Assembly (NCBI RefSeq): GCF_003731635.1
Contig: NZ_RCUA01000021.1
Coordinates: 1-64,000 of the forward strand
DNA from: Marisediminitalea oceani
GTDB taxonomy: Bacteria > Pseudomonadota > Gammaproteobacteria > Enterobacterales > Alteromonadaceae
Length of the DNA stretch: 64,000 bases
Direction of reading: 5' to 3'
Shown: piece after piece, positions 6,885 through 16,173 of the stretch
Layout of the letters: every line of letters starts with the position of its first letter
How positions within the stretch are numbered: position 1 is the stretch's first letter
Notes under the pieces: generated by a model
Seen by the model: the letters and a program-made list of their open reading frames with translations, nothing else
The model's database searches: none
Told to the model about the DNA's origin: nothing
Program-made: the position numbers and the translations under genes

Positions 6885-7308
6885 TAACCCGGAAACCACT
6901 ACTGGTGGTAATGCACTGAAGTTTTACTCCTCTGTTCGTCTGGACATTCGTCGTATTGGCTCAGTAAAAGAGGGCGATGAAGTGGTAGGTAACGAAACCC
7001 GCGTGAAAGTAGTTAAAAACAAAGTGGCACCACCATTTAAACAGGCTGAATTCCAAATTATGTATGGCGCTGGTATCAGTAAAGAAGCAGAGCTGATTGA
7101 TTTGGGCGTTAAGCAAAAGCTGGTTGATAAAGCCGGTGCCTGGTACAGCTATAACGGTGACAGAATTGGTCAGGGTAAAGCGAACGTGGTGAAATTCCTT
7201 AAGCAAAACCCGGATATCGCTAACGATATTGAAACCAAGATCCGCGCAGAATTACTGTTATCGAAAAATATTAAAGCCGACGACGTAGAGCCTGAAGACG
7301 CGCTTTAA
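6885..7308 (+). pseudogene. recA: recA 3' fragment, 5' part missing
   Basis: From [13 protein letters not shown] onward the frame is unmistakably Rec[55 protein letters not shown] and an acidic tail ending EPEDAL. It starts at the residue equivalent to E. coli Asn205, within the L2 DNA-binding loop. The Walker A and B motifs and all upstream sequence are absent. The bases before 6885 are unrelated, although the frame happens to stay open back to a TTG at 6850. The fragment keeps its own stop and terminator. It is either the displaced tail of a recA interrupted by the island to the left, or a broken gene. A functional recA is expected elsewhere. Confidence 0.92.
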
Positions 7309-7371
7309 TATAACAGTGACATTTTTCAACACCCGTTGGAAACTCCCCCTATAAGCCTAACTTATAGTCTT

Positions 7372-7397
7372 GCCCATCCATTTGGATGGGCTTTTTT
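7372..7397 (+). terminator. Intrinsic terminator of recA
   Basis: GCCCATCC (7372-7379) pairs with GGATGGGC (7384-7391) around a four-base loop and is followed by six Ts. It is a textbook rho-independent terminator 63 bases after the recA stop. Confidence 0.92.
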
Positions 7398-7484
7398 ATG
7401 TGACAAATAAAATATTGGCATTCGTGGATCATAGGTTTACAGTAGACTCACATTTAGCAAGTTGTAACTGGTTGGTTTAATTCG

Positions 7485-8003
7485 ATGTTTTGCGGTAGTC
7501 CCCGACAGTCAGGCTTTACACTGATTGAGTTAATTACGGTGATTATTTTAATTGGTGTGCTTTCTGTTACCGCCTTACCGCGGTTCGTGGACTTTCAGGA
7601 CGATGCATATGCGGCATCTGTTCAAGGAACCGGTACGGCTTTTGAATCTGCGATCAAACTGGCTCATCTTAAATGGGCCGTCAGCGGTAACTCCGGGCCC
7701 GTGGATAATCTTGATTTGTACGGTAACGGTGAGAATCTTATGGACATAAATGTCAATGGCTGGCCTGCGCAGAGCTACCTGCCCTATGAAGCGAGTCCAA
7801 TGCTGGATAATGCCTGGGATTGTACATCTGTCTGGAGCGCTGTGTTATTGGATGGATCGCCCACCGTTGCAGAGGATACTTCTGCCGATTATCAGGCAAC
7901 TTATAATGCTAATACCTGTACCTTTTATCTGGTAGTGCAGCCTGGCTATTCGATATTCTATGACTCGAATACCGGCGAAGTGTCTGTAGATAGCACCCTT
8001 TAA
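7485..8003 (+). CDS. Type IV pilin-like protein (prepilin)
   Basis: The gene encodes 172 residues with a class III leader: MFCGSPRQSG, then FTLIELITVIILIGVLS. PilD would cleave after Gly10, Phe11 would be N-methylated, and Glu15 is the conserved +5 residue. The hydrophobic helix is residues 11-33. Two cysteines in the C-terminal half (WDCTS and NTCTF) could form the D-region disulfide. The MSHA-like words ALPRFVDFQDDA support an MSHA or minor pilin rather than a secretion pseudopilin. No other pilus gene is adjacent. Its 3' end overlaps the end of the convergent gene by four bases. Codon use resembles the chromosomal genes that follow. Confidence 0.85.
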   Translation: MFCGSPRQSGFTLIELITVIILIGVLSVTALPRFVDFQDDAYAASVQGTGTAFESAIKLAHLKWAVSGNSGPVDNLDLYGNGENLMDINVNGWPAQSYLPYEASPMLDNAWDCTSVWSAVLLDGSPTVAEDTSADYQATYNANTCTFYLVVQPGYSIFYDSNTGEVSVDSTL

Positions 8004-8311
8004 ATTTTTTCTTCGATGCCGGGAAATGCCTGTTTCCAGTTTTCTGGCACTTTACCCTGTAATACATACGAGTAAGCCAGTAATTCGGCAATAACATAAT
8101 ATAAAGGTTCAGGAATCGACTGACCGAGATCCAGGGTAGTCAGAAATTCGCTTAGGTAGGGATCTTCGTGAACCAGCACGCCATTCGCTTTCGCACTGGC
8201 AATAATCGCTTCAGCCAGATCATCATAACCCTTGGCGACAACCGTTGGTGCTTGTGACGGTTCGGCTTCATTATATTTAATGCCCACCGCGCGTTTGCTT
8301 TTACGGGTCAT
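8000..8311 (-). CDS. FlhB C-terminal-like protein (EscU/YscU/HrcU switch family)
   Basis: The gene encodes 103 residues that match only the cytoplasmic C-terminal domain of FlhB: AVGIKYNEAEPSQAPTVVAKG at the start, then VLVHEDPYLSEFLTTLDLGQSIPEPLYYVIAELLAY. The NPTH autocleavage motif and the four membrane helices of true FlhB are absent. Such stand-alone FlhB-like proteins (often named FlhX or FlhB2) can support export specificity switching in some bacteria. The ATG overlaps the stop of the FliK-like gene upstream as ATGA, so the pair is co-translated. Confidence 0.85.
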   Translation of the reverse strand: MTRKSKRAVGIKYNEAEPSQAPTVVAKGYDDLAEAIIASAKANGVLVHEDPYLSEFLTTLDLGQSIPEPLYYVIAELLAYSYVLQGKVPENWKQAFPGIEEKI

Positions 8312-10671
8312 GCCTGTGTCTCCAGTATCTGATAGGGGCGGGTGGCCAGGGTATCCGGAATTTTGCCCAGTTGAAGCTTATGCTCTTCAACGGTTAAACC
8401 AAGTTGAGTAAAGCGTTTGAGTAAAAAAGGCAGAGTTACGCCGACTTTTTCCAATAACGCCTGATTCGACGAATAAATATCAAGATAAAGCTGTTCATCA
8501 CGAATTTTCGCTTTAGTGAGCAGCTCTCCCTGTTCTCCGATATCCAGCTTCATCGTAAGGTGCCATTGCGTTTGAGCGGTATCGCTTTGTTGTTCTTGCT
8601 GGCGTTCCCGCTCGCGACGGATAAGCAGTTCAGCCGGCTTTTGCTGGGGTAATAGTCCGGGCAGCACATAATAAAAACTGTCATTGCCTTGTAGCGTTTG
8701 CTCCATATTACCAAGCTTGGCACTTTGATGCCCGGCAAGTAAGCCTTTAAGCTGCTTGAGCAGATTTTGCTGGTTGTCGATCTGAGCAAATTCTCTGACC
8801 TGACGCCCGGTAATTGAACCGAGCAGACTGTTTGGTGTATTACCTTTTGGTGCAGAAGTTCGCTGGCGGTTAAGCGCCTGATCGATATCTTCATGGGTTT
8901 TAAAGTGTCTGCCTAGCAATGACACCTGTAACAACTGAATAAGCCCGCTTAAAAAATTCTGTCCTGTCGGCGGTGATGAGAGCGTTAACGGCGACTGAAG
9001 CCATGCCGGTGACGTAAGTAGTTGTTTAAGCGCTGTACTTTGTTGAACTGAGTCGGTGCCGGTTTTTGCTGTCACCGGCTCAGAAGAGCCAGTGACTTCG
9101 GGCTTAATCGCTGACGATTCTGCGGTGGGCAGTTTGTTGGCCGTTGATAAATTGAGTTGTAACTGCTCAATCACCGAGTTAACGGGTTTGGCAAGGGCCG
9201 GGTTAGCACTAGCGAATTTTTGCAGTGTAGTGATAAGCACATTAAGGCTCGATTGCAACGAATCCGTGTTACTGACATTAATTCGATTGGCAGAGCGAAT
9301 GAATTGCGTGAGCGCAGTTTTTGCCTCGGCGGGAAGCTGCTCCAGTTTATGCTTCGCAATACTTTCTACGTCTGACGGTATTACTGGCTTGCCTACTACG
9401 TTGTCCGATGCACCTGAACGCACTATTGCCTGCTGAGGCGGGCTGATATCCGCTTTAGGCGCTCCTGCTTTCGTCGACAATGAAAATGTTTGTTGAGTTG
9501 GTTGTCCTGGGTTCGATTGAAGCTCGGTTGCTAATGGCTTGATCGTAACCTGGGGGATGTTGCTAGCAGTCGTGCTTTGAATATTAAGTTGCCCCATTTG
9601 CTGAGGATTGACCTTGGGCGCTAATTGCGTGATAGCGGTGGTTGAATTTGTAGTAACGGCTAAAAGCTGAGTCTTGCTGCCGGTAATGGTTACTTCACTG
9701 CCTTTTATACTCACTGTTGCAGGGAGCATGGGACTCAATTGCTGAAATGACTTTGCTGCGGCAGGCGGGAGTGACTGAGTTACCCAACTTGCCAGTTTAG
9801 GCGGCTCCACGTTAAGTGGCATTTGCTGAGTCACTGCCTGAGTGAGTTTATTCGCCACAGGCGAATTCAACGGTACGTTAACCGTGCGAAGTGCGCTCGC
9901 TGGCGCATTTGATGACGGTGCAGACGCACTGGCTGGTGTCGTAAGTACCGATGATGACTGCGGAGTAATTTGTACCTGTAATTGATTTTGCCGTAATGAA
10001 ACGGTTAGCGTTACTGTTGCCGGTAAAGCAGGTTTGTTGGTTAAGAGAGCAGATAATGAGGTTTCGCTCTGTTTGGCCGCTTTTGCTAACGGAATATCGA
10101 TAATTAAAGGCCGCTCAGCACCGGCATTTACCCTTATTGAGGCATTGTCTTGCTGAATAACCGTGGCCTGTAACGTGACTGGTGTAGTCAACGTCCGGGA
10201 TAATGCCGTCATTAGCGACTGAAACTGCGCCTGGGATACCTGTTGGCGAATAGTTTCCGGCGACAGCTTTAGTAAAGTTGGCAATGCCACTGAACCGGTA
10301 TCCGGCGGCAATAGAGTCTTAACAGGGACAGGGGAACCCTGCGGCGGTTGAATCGGCGCTTCTGCCTGCAATCGCACCAGCAGAAGGTTCTCGGCGCTGG
10401 TAAGGCGTACAGCCGGTCTAACTTGCAGAAGCTGCTGGTTTGTGGCCATAAACACGCTGGTGTTACTGGCGGGTAACGCCCGGCTGCTTTTCGCCTGTTC
10501 GGCTGACGGCATTGATACCTGAGCTGCGGCTGAAACGTTAATCTGCGCAGGCTGTAAAACCTGAGCAATTCTGGCAATTGCCTGGCTTTTGGTTGTCACG
10601 TTCGCTGACTCCGCAGCGTTCACTCGACTGCTTTCGGCGCTTGCTTGTGGTGGCAGATTGGATGATTGCAT
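8308..10671 (-). CDS. FliK-like hook-length control domain protein
   Basis: The gene encodes 787 residues, long for FliK. The first 500 or so are low in complexity and rich in Gln, Ser, Ala, Thr and Pro (many PQQ, TQLAP and SAPSSNAP-like words), as expected of an extended ruler-like region. The C-terminal part (about 640-770: WHLTMKLDIGEQGELLTKAKIRDEQLYLDIYSS, in pieces) matches the Flg_hook C-terminal domain that talks to FlhB. Paired with the FlhB-like gene and placed just before ccmA, divergently, it follows a layout seen in other gammaproteobacteria. Whether it acts on flagella is unclear, because no flagellar operon is near. Confidence 0.75.
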   Translation of the reverse strand: MQSSNLPPQASAESSRVNAAESANVTTKSQAIARIAQVLQPAQINVSAAAQVSMPSAEQAKSSRALPASNTSVFMATNQQLLQVRPAVRLTSAENLLLVRLQAEAPIQPPQGSPVPVKTLLPPDTGSVALPTLLKLSPETIRQQVSQAQFQSLMTALSRTLTTPVTLQATVIQQDNASIRVNAGAERPLIIDIPLAKAAKQSETSLSALLTNKPALPATVTLTVSLRQNQLQVQITPQSSSVLTTPASASAPSSNAPASALRTVNVPLNSPVANKLTQAVTQQMPLNVEPPKLASWVTQSLPPAAAKSFQQLSPMLPATVSIKGSEVTITGSKTQLLAVTTNSTTAITQLAPKVNPQQMGQLNIQSTTASNIPQVTIKPLATELQSNPGQPTQQTFSLSTKAGAPKADISPPQQAIVRSGASDNVVGKPVIPSDVESIAKHKLEQLPAEAKTALTQFIRSANRINVSNTDSLQSSLNVLITTLQKFASANPALAKPVNSVIEQLQLNLSTANKLPTAESSAIKPEVTGSSEPVTAKTGTDSVQQSTALKQLLTSPAWLQSPLTLSSPPTGQNFLSGLIQLLQVSLLGRHFKTHEDIDQALNRQRTSAPKGNTPNSLLGSITGRQVREFAQIDNQQNLLKQLKGLLAGHQSAKLGNMEQTLQGNDSFYYVLPGLLPQQKPAELLIRRERERQQEQQSDTAQTQWHLTMKLDIGEQGELLTKAKIRDEQLYLDIYSSNQALLEKVGVTLPFLLKRFTQLGLTVEEHKLQLGKIPDTLATRPYQILETQA

Positions 10672-10834
10672 AAGTCGTTATCGGCAGTCAGTTTCAACAG
10701 TTAAGTATAATGTCAATCGTGCCAAAGATTGAAATAGATCAGAAATTTGCCGATCCGCCCTTTTGGTAAGATGCGAAGCGGCTGGTTTATGATAGAATGC
10801 GGCGGATTTTTTTGCTAACAGAACGGGATGCATC

Positions 10835-11464
10835 TTGGCAGGACTTGCTGCAGACAATTTAACCTGTATTAAACGTGACAGAGTATTGTTTACTGACCTG
10901 TCGTTTTGCTTATCGCCCGGTCAGCTCATCTACCTGCGGGGTCCTAACGGCGCGGGTAAGACCAGTTTATTGCGGATCTTAACCGGTTTGTCGGCGCCCG
11001 AGAGCGGCCAGTTAATGCTCAATGAAGAGCCGCTGGATAAAGTGCGGGACAGATTTAATCAGCAACTGATCTACGTTGGCCACAAGGCTGGTATTAATGG
11101 TGCACTGACTGCCATGGAAAATCTGCGTTTCTGGTGTGCTCAACACAGCACGGATTTTAATGCGCAACAGGCCTATGAAGTGCTTGCCAGGTTAGGATTG
11201 GTCGGGCTTGAGGACGTGCCGGTAAGAATGTTGTCGGCCGGACAACAGCGCCGGGTAGCGCTTTCCCGTTTATGGCTAAAACAAGCGATTTATTGGATCC
11301 TTGACGAGCCTTTTACCGCGCTGGATACCGATGGCATTGAACTGCTCGAAACCCATATGCGCGAGCATGTTGCTAATCAGGGCGCGATTATTACTACCTC
11401 GCATCAGCCGCTTAGCAAGCACGCAGGCCCATTTACCGAGTTAGCGCTGGAGTATCGGTTATGA
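10835..11464 (+). CDS. ccmA: Heme exporter ATPase CcmA
   Basis: The gene encodes 209 residues, matching the family (about 205-210). ABC ATPase motifs: Walker A GPNGAGKTSLL near 36-46, signature LSAGQQRRVALSRLW near 135, Walker B IYWILDEPFTALD near 153. With CcmB and CcmC it releases heme-loaded CcmE for cytochrome c maturation at the inner membrane. The start is TTG 10835 behind GGGAT; a nearby ATG at 10828 is out of frame. First gene of the ccm operon, divergent from the FliK-like gene. Its stop overlaps ccmB as ATGA. Confidence 0.95.
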   Translation: MAGLAADNLTCIKRDRVLFTDLSFCLSPGQLIYLRGPNGAGKTSLLRILTGLSAPESGQLMLNEEPLDKVRDRFNQQLIYVGHKAGINGALTAMENLRFWCAQHSTDFNAQQAYEVLARLGLVGLEDVPVRMLSAGQQRRVALSRLWLKQAIYWILDEPFTALDTDGIELLETHMREHVANQGAIITTSHQPLSKHAGPFTELALEYRL

Positions 11465-12129
11465 ATACATTGATAAACGGTATCTTTAAGCGGGATATGG
11501 CGCTGGCTTTTCGACAGCGTTCTGAGCTGGCCCAGCCGCTGATGTTTTTGCTCATGGTTATCACGCTTTTTCCCCTCGGCATTGGGCCTGGGCCGGTAAC
11601 GCTGCAAAAGATAGGACCAGGCGTAATCTGGATAGCAGCGATTCTCTCCTCCCTGCTGGCCATGGAGCGCCTGTTTCGTGATGATTTCTGGGATGGATCG
11701 CTGGAGCAGTATATGCTGAGTGGGCAATCCGTGGCGGCTATAGCCGCGGTTAAGGTGCTGGTGCACTGGTTAGTGAGCTTCTTACCGCTGGCACTTTTTT
11801 CACCGTTACTGGCACTATTTTTGAACCTGACGGTCGATATGTATATCGCCTTAATGCTAACTCTGTTGCTGGGCACGCCGCTATTGTCGCTGGTTGGGGC
11901 AATAGCAGTAGGGTTAACGGTAGGTTTACAACGTGGCGGTGTCTTGTTGGCGCTCCTGTTAATACCGGTGTTCATTCCGTTATTGATATTTGCCACCTCG
12001 GCGGTAGATTCTGCCGCGCTCCAATTACCTTACCGGGCACAACTTGCTATTATTGGCGCCATGCTAATGCTGGCGATGGCATCAGCCCCCTTTGCAATTG
12101 CTTATGCACTTAAAGTGAGTCAAAACTGA
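11461..12129 (+). CDS. ccmB: Heme exporter membrane subunit CcmB
   Basis: The gene encodes 222 residues with about six hydrophobic helices. Family words are GPGPVTLQKIGPGVIWIAAILSSLL (in pieces), DGSLEQYMLSG and LGTPLLSLVGAIAVGL, close to E. coli CcmB in length and order. It is the permease partner of CcmA. It starts at ATG 11461 overlapping the ccmA stop, and ends one base into the ccmC start. Confidence 0.95.
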   Translation: MNTLINGIFKRDMALAFRQRSELAQPLMFLLMVITLFPLGIGPGPVTLQKIGPGVIWIAAILSSLLAMERLFRDDFWDGSLEQYMLSGQSVAAIAAVKVLVHWLVSFLPLALFSPLLALFLNLTVDMYIALMLTLLLGTPLLSLVGAIAVGLTVGLQRGGVLLALLLIPVFIPLLIFATSAVDSAALQLPYRAQLAIIGAMLMLAMASAPFAIAYALKVSQN

Positions 12130-12887
12130 TGTGGAAGTGGTTACATCCGTATGCAAAACCTGAGCGAGCGTATCAACTGTGCGTAACGCTTCAGCCCTAT
12201 TTTCTCTGGCCGGGTATCCTGTGCTTAATCGCCGGCAGTATCTGGGGGCTGGCCTTTGCCCCCCAGGATTACCAGCAGGGTGATTCTTTTCGGATTATCT
12301 ATATTCATGTGCCTAGTGCCATTTTGTCGATGAGTACTTATGTGGCTATGGCGATTGCTGCATTGGTGGGCATTGTCTGGCAATGGCGAACTGCGTTCAT
12401 GGCCATGATTGCCATGGCGCCTACTGGGGCGGTTGTTACCTTTATTGCGCTGTTTACCGGCGCGGCCTGGGGCAAACCCATGTGGGGGACCTGGTGGGTC
12501 TGGGATGCCAGACTCACGTCTGAACTCATTCTGCTATTTCTTTACCTTGGTGTGATTGCCCTTTATGGCGCGTTTGAAGATAAACAGCAGGCGGGTAAAG
12601 CGGCAGGAGTAATGGCTCTGGTTGGTGTGGTGAATGTGCCCATCATTCATTATTCGGTTGAATGGTGGAATACCCTGCATCAGGGCGCGACGATCAGTAA
12701 ATTTGATAAACCTTCCATTGCGCCTGAGATGCTGTGGCCATTATTGATCGCTTTGCTGGGTTTGGCCTTATTTATTGCAGCAGTGACCGTAATGCGTATG
12801 AAAAATGAAATCATTCGGCGAGAATATCACCGCCCCTGGGTGAAAGATCTGGCGGCGCGAGCGCTCGGAGATGACCATGCAGTTTGA
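12129..12887 (+). CDS. ccmC: Heme-handling protein CcmC
   Basis: The gene encodes 252 residues with six membrane segments and the tryptophan-rich WWD signature WGTWWVWDARLTSELIL at about 119-135. Flanking histidines (IYIHVPSA before it, NVPIIHYSVEWWNTLHQ after it) bind heme. It passes heme to CcmE in the periplasm. It overlaps ccmB by one base and runs 17 bases into ccmD, as is common in these operons. Confidence 0.96.
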   Translation: MWKWLHPYAKPERAYQLCVTLQPYFLWPGILCLIAGSIWGLAFAPQDYQQGDSFRIIYIHVPSAILSMSTYVAMAIAALVGIVWQWRTAFMAMIAMAPTGAVVTFIALFTGAAWGKPMWGTWWVWDARLTSELILLFLYLGVIALYGAFEDKQQAGKAAGVMALVGVVNVPIIHYSVEWWNTLHQGATISKFDKPSIAPEMLWPLLIALLGLALFIAAVTVMRMKNEIIRREYHRPWVKDLAARALGDDHAV

Positions 12888-13107
12888 TAGTTTACAGGAC
12901 TTCCTGGCCATGGGCGGCTATGCCCTCTATGTGTGGCTGTCGTTTGGTGTGTCTTTACTGGCGCTTGTGTGGGTCGTTATCGACAGTGCCAGCACCCATA
13001 AAAAGTTGTTGCGCAATGCCCGCGAAGAACAAGCGCGCCAAGCCCGAATTGCGGCGGCGCGAAAGGCCCAGGCATTGCAATCTGAATCACAACAGACAGG
13101 TAGTTAA
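12871..13107 (+). CDS. ccmD: Heme exporter protein CcmD
   Basis: The gene encodes 78 residues: one N-terminal membrane helix ([21 protein letters not shown], in pieces) preceded by FLAMGGY, then a basic, Ala- and Arg-rich cytoplasmic tail. Small size, position and the MGGYALYVW motif are diagnostic. CcmD stabilises the CcmABC-CcmE complex. It starts inside the end of ccmC. Confidence 0.93.
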   Translation: MTMQFDSLQDFLAMGGYALYVWLSFGVSLLALVWVVIDSASTHKKLLRNAREEQARQARIAAARKAQALQSESQQTGS

Positions 13108-13112
13108 GCAGT

Positions 13113-13583
13113 ATGAATCCAAGACGACAAAAACGACTCGCTGCCGTTGGTGGCATAGGTTTACTGATTGTTGGTGCGATCACGCTGATGCTATTCGCAT
13201 TAACCGATAATATCGATTTGTTCTACACGCCCTCAGAAATTGTCGAGGGTAAAGAAGGGGTAAAACCTACGGTCGGTCAGCGCCTGAGAATTGGTGGCAT
13301 GGTGGTACCGGGCACCGTGAGCCGGGATTCAGAATCATTGGCGGTGAGCTTTAATCTTATCGACACCGGCCCGCAGGTAACGGTACGTTATGCTGGCATT
13401 CTGCCTGATTTGTTCCGTGAAGGGCAGGGCATTGTTGCTACCGGCGTATTACTGGAATCTGGCGTTATTGAGGCCGAAGAAGTACTGGCTAAACATGACG
13501 AAGAATACATGCCGCCAGAGCTTGCCGAGAAGATGAAAGGCATTAAGCATGTTAACCCCAATCAAGGAAATACAGGCTCGTGA
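13113..13583 (+). CDS. ccmE: Periplasmic heme chaperone CcmE
   Basis: The gene encodes 156 residues: a basic N-terminus, one membrane anchor (about 10-30) and the OB-fold domain. The heme-binding histidine is His128 in [13 protein letters not shown], with Tyr132 placed as in E. coli (H130 and Y134). It binds heme covalently and hands it to the CcmF/CcmH ligase. The stop overlaps the GTG start of ccmF. Confidence 0.96.
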   Translation: MNPRRQKRLAAVGGIGLLIVGAITLMLFALTDNIDLFYTPSEIVEGKEGVKPTVGQRLRIGGMVVPGTVSRDSESLAVSFNLIDTGPQVTVRYAGILPDLFREGQGIVATGVLLESGVIEAEEVLAKHDEEYMPPELAEKMKGIKHVNPNQGNTGS

Positions 13584-15577
13584 TCCCAGAAATAGGTAAT
13601 ATTGCCGTCGCCCTGGCGCTGGTTGCTTCCATTTTATTGTCGGTCTATCCGCTATGGGGCGCGTTTAAAGGGCACAATGCCATGATTGGCACCGCACGTC
13701 CTTTGGCCATTGCCATGTTTAGTTTTACTGCCCTGGCATTTGGCTGTTTAGTCTATGCATTTGTTACCGATGACTTTTCGCTTAATTATGTTGCGCAGAA
13801 TTCTAACAGCCGTTTACCAGTGTACTATAAGGTCACGGCTGTCTGGGGCGGGCACGAAGGTTCGTTTTTACTCTGGGTACTGATGTTGTCATTGTGGACG
13901 GTGGCCGTGGCCCTGTTTAGCCGCGGTATTCCGCAAATCATGATTGCGCGGGTACTGGCAGTGCTTGGCATGGTATCCGTGGGTTTTTATTTGTTTATTC
14001 TGCTGACGTCTAATCCTTTCGACAGCATGCTGCCTTATTTCCCGGTGGACGGCCGGGATTTGAATCCGTTGCTGCAGGATTTTGGCATGATCATTCACCC
14101 GCCTATGTTGTATATGGGGTATGTCGGGTTTTCTGTGGCGTTTGCGTTTGCGGTGTCTGCGCTGCTTTCCGGGCAGCTGGACTCAACCTGGGCAAGATGG
14201 TCCCGTCCCTGGGTGATTGCCGCCTGGAGTTTCCTGTCGGTAGGCATTGCGCTCGGGAGCTGGTGGGCCTATTACGAACTTGGCTGGGGCGGCTGGTGGT
14301 TCTGGGATCCGGTAGAAAACGCTTCCTTTATGCCTTGGCTGGTGGGTACTGCGTTAATGCATTCCCTGGCGGTAACTGAGAAACGTAAAGCGTTTAAATC
14401 CTGGACAGTATTGTTGGCGATTGCCACCTTCTCGTTAAGTTTATTAGGTACCTTCCTGGTGCGTTCCGGGGTGATAGTATCGGTGCACTCCTTTGCCAGC
14501 GACCCGGCTCGTGGACTCTTCATCCTGGGTATTCTGGTGTTATTGACCGGCTTCAGTTTAGTGCTTTATACGCTGCGTGCGCAGCAGTTAAAAAGCCCGG
14601 GCCGTTACCAGCTATTCTCCCGTGAAGTATTGCTGATGGGGAATAACGTGTTCCTGTGCGCAGCAACTCTGGTTGTCCTGTTAGGAACGCTGTTGCCTTT
14701 GGTGCATAAGGAACTTGGACTAGGGTCTATTTCCATCGGTGCGCCGTTTTTTAATCAGATGTTCACGCTGCTGATTGTGCCCTTTGTATTGTTTCTGGGC
14801 CTTGGGCCACTGACCCGCTGGAAACACCAACCGGCCTCTCAGGTACAAAAAACGTTATTAATTGCCTTTGGCCTAAGCGTAAGTGCTGGGGTGTTAATCA
14901 ACTTTACCTACGATGCACCCACTTACATGGCGGCGCTGGGACTGGTGCTTAGCGCCTGGATCCTGATTACGACGACCCTGGAAGTAGTACAAAGAGTGTC
15001 TGCCATGGATACCAGTCTGAGTGCTTTCGAACGCTTACGTAAGCTCACGCCCAGTCATTGGGGCATGATCCTTGGTCACCTGGGCTTTGCGGTAACGCTG
15101 ATTGGCATCACGCTGGTAAGCAATTACGAAGTGGAAAGAGACGTTCGTATGATGCCCGGCGAGTCTGTCACCTTGTCTGGGTATGAATTTGCCTTCCGTA
15201 AGGTAGAGCAACGCACCGGGCCGAACTATACCGCCGATGTGGGGATTTTTGATGTATATGAGTCGGGTGACAAGCTGGTACATCTTGAGCCCGAGAAACG
15301 CCTGTATCTGGTGCAGCGTATGCCGATGACAGAAGCCGGGATATATTCGACTATCTTCAGGGATCTGTTTATCGCTATGGGAGAGCCGCTGGACGATGGT
15401 GCCTGGGCGATACGGGTTTATATCAAACCCTTTGTTACCTGGATCTGGGCCGGAGCCGTCATAATGGCTATTGGCGGAATATGTTCGATGAGTGATAAAC
15501 GTTATCGTATGGCCAAAGTTGCTAAAGTGCGCGCTGCGGTGAGTGGTGTAGCAACCGGCGGGGAGGCTAAAGCATGA
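13580..15577 (+). CDS. ccmF: Cytochrome c heme lyase subunit CcmF
   Basis: The gene encodes 665 residues, the usual length (about 650). Many membrane helices, and the WWD motif [19 protein letters not shown] at about 235-253. Conserved histidines appear in [14 protein letters not shown] and in [13 protein letters not shown]. It attaches heme to apocytochrome c together with CcmH and CcmI. The start is GTG 13580, overlapping the ccmE stop. It overlaps ccmG by four bases. Confidence 0.96.
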   Translation: MIPEIGNIAVALALVASILLSVYPLWGAFKGHNAMIGTARPLAIAMFSFTALAFGCLVYAFVTDDFSLNYVAQNSNSRLPVYYKVTAVWGGHEGSFLLWVLMLSLWTVAVALFSRGIPQIMIARVLAVLGMVSVGFYLFILLTSNPFDSMLPYFPVDGRDLNPLLQDFGMIIHPPMLYMGYVGFSVAFAFAVSALLSGQLDSTWARWSRPWVIAAWSFLSVGIALGSWWAYYELGWGGWWFWDPVENASFMPWLVGTALMHSLAVTEKRKAFKSWTVLLAIATFSLSLLGTFLVRSGVIVSVHSFASDPARGLFILGILVLLTGFSLVLYTLRAQQLKSPGRYQLFSREVLLMGNNVFLCAATLVVLLGTLLPLVHKELGLGSISIGAPFFNQMFTLLIVPFVLFLGLGPLTRWKHQPASQVQKTLLIAFGLSVSAGVLINFTYDAPTYMAALGLVLSAWILITTTLEVVQRVSAMDTSLSAFERLRKLTPSHWGMILGHLGFAVTLIGITLVSNYEVERDVRMMPGESVTLSGYEFAFRKVEQRTGPNYTADVGIFDVYESGDKLVHLEPEKRLYLVQRMPMTEAGIYSTIFRDLFIAMGEPLDDGAWAIRVYIKPFVTWIWAGAVIMAIGGICSMSDKRYRMAKVAKVRAAVSGVATGGEAKA

Positions 15578-16173
15578 AAAAGATAATGATTTTTGGCGTG
15601 CCGTTGCTGGCCTTTCTGGTGTTGGTGGTGTTTTTGTTCAGCGGTTTGTTTTCTGATCCCAGGGAGCTGGATTCTCAGGTAAAAGGCAAACCTATGCCGG
15701 CTTTTTCGTTGCCGGACCTGATGAACCCGGAAACGACCTATACGCCTGAGGTATTCAAAGGGAAGGTGACTTTACTGAATGTGTGGGGCGTGTGGTGCGT
15801 GACCTGCGCCGTGGAATTGCCTTATCTGACTGAGCTCACTGAACAGGAAGGGATCAGCATCGTTGGTTTATATTTTGATCAGGATCTTGATCCGGAGTTT
15901 GGTACCAAAACCTTAAACCGGGTCCAGCAGGAAGTTGAAGAGATCACCAACCGCTTTGGTAACCCTTATCAGTTTCATATTTTCGATGTGTACCGTGATA
16001 CGGCACTGGACCTGGGTGTTACCGGCGCGCCAGAGCATTTTCTTATCGACCATAACGGTGTGATCCGTATGCATCATATCGGTGATATTAACGAACGTGT
16101 CTGGAACAATAAGGTAGGCCCTTTATACGCGCAGTTGCAACAGGAAATGGCGCAGGAGAATAGTGCTGAATGA
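15574..16173 (+). CDS. ccmG: Thiol:disulfide interchange protein CcmG/DsbE
   Basis: The gene encodes 199 residues: an N-terminal membrane anchor (about 5-28) and a periplasmic thioredoxin fold with active site WCVTC in VWGVWCVTCAVELPYL. The conserved GAPEHFLID stretch carries the cis-proline region. It keeps apocytochrome cysteines reduced. It overlaps both neighbours by four bases (ATGA). Confidence 0.95.
   Translation: MKKIMIFGVPLLAFLVLVVFLFSGLFSDPRELDSQVKGKPMPAFSLPDLMNPETTYTPEVFKGKVTLLNVWGVWCVTCAVELPYLTELTEQEGISIVGLYFDQDLDPEFGTKTLNRVQQEVEEITNRFGNPYQFHIFDVYRDTALDLGVTGAPEHFLIDHNGVIRMHHIGDINERVWNNKVGPLYAQLQQEMAQENSAE

Noticed and set aside
11433-11996. Long reverse-strand frame opposite ccmB
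   Set aside because: It mirrors the ccmB coding frame, has no ribosome site, and ccmB on the other strand is unmistakable.
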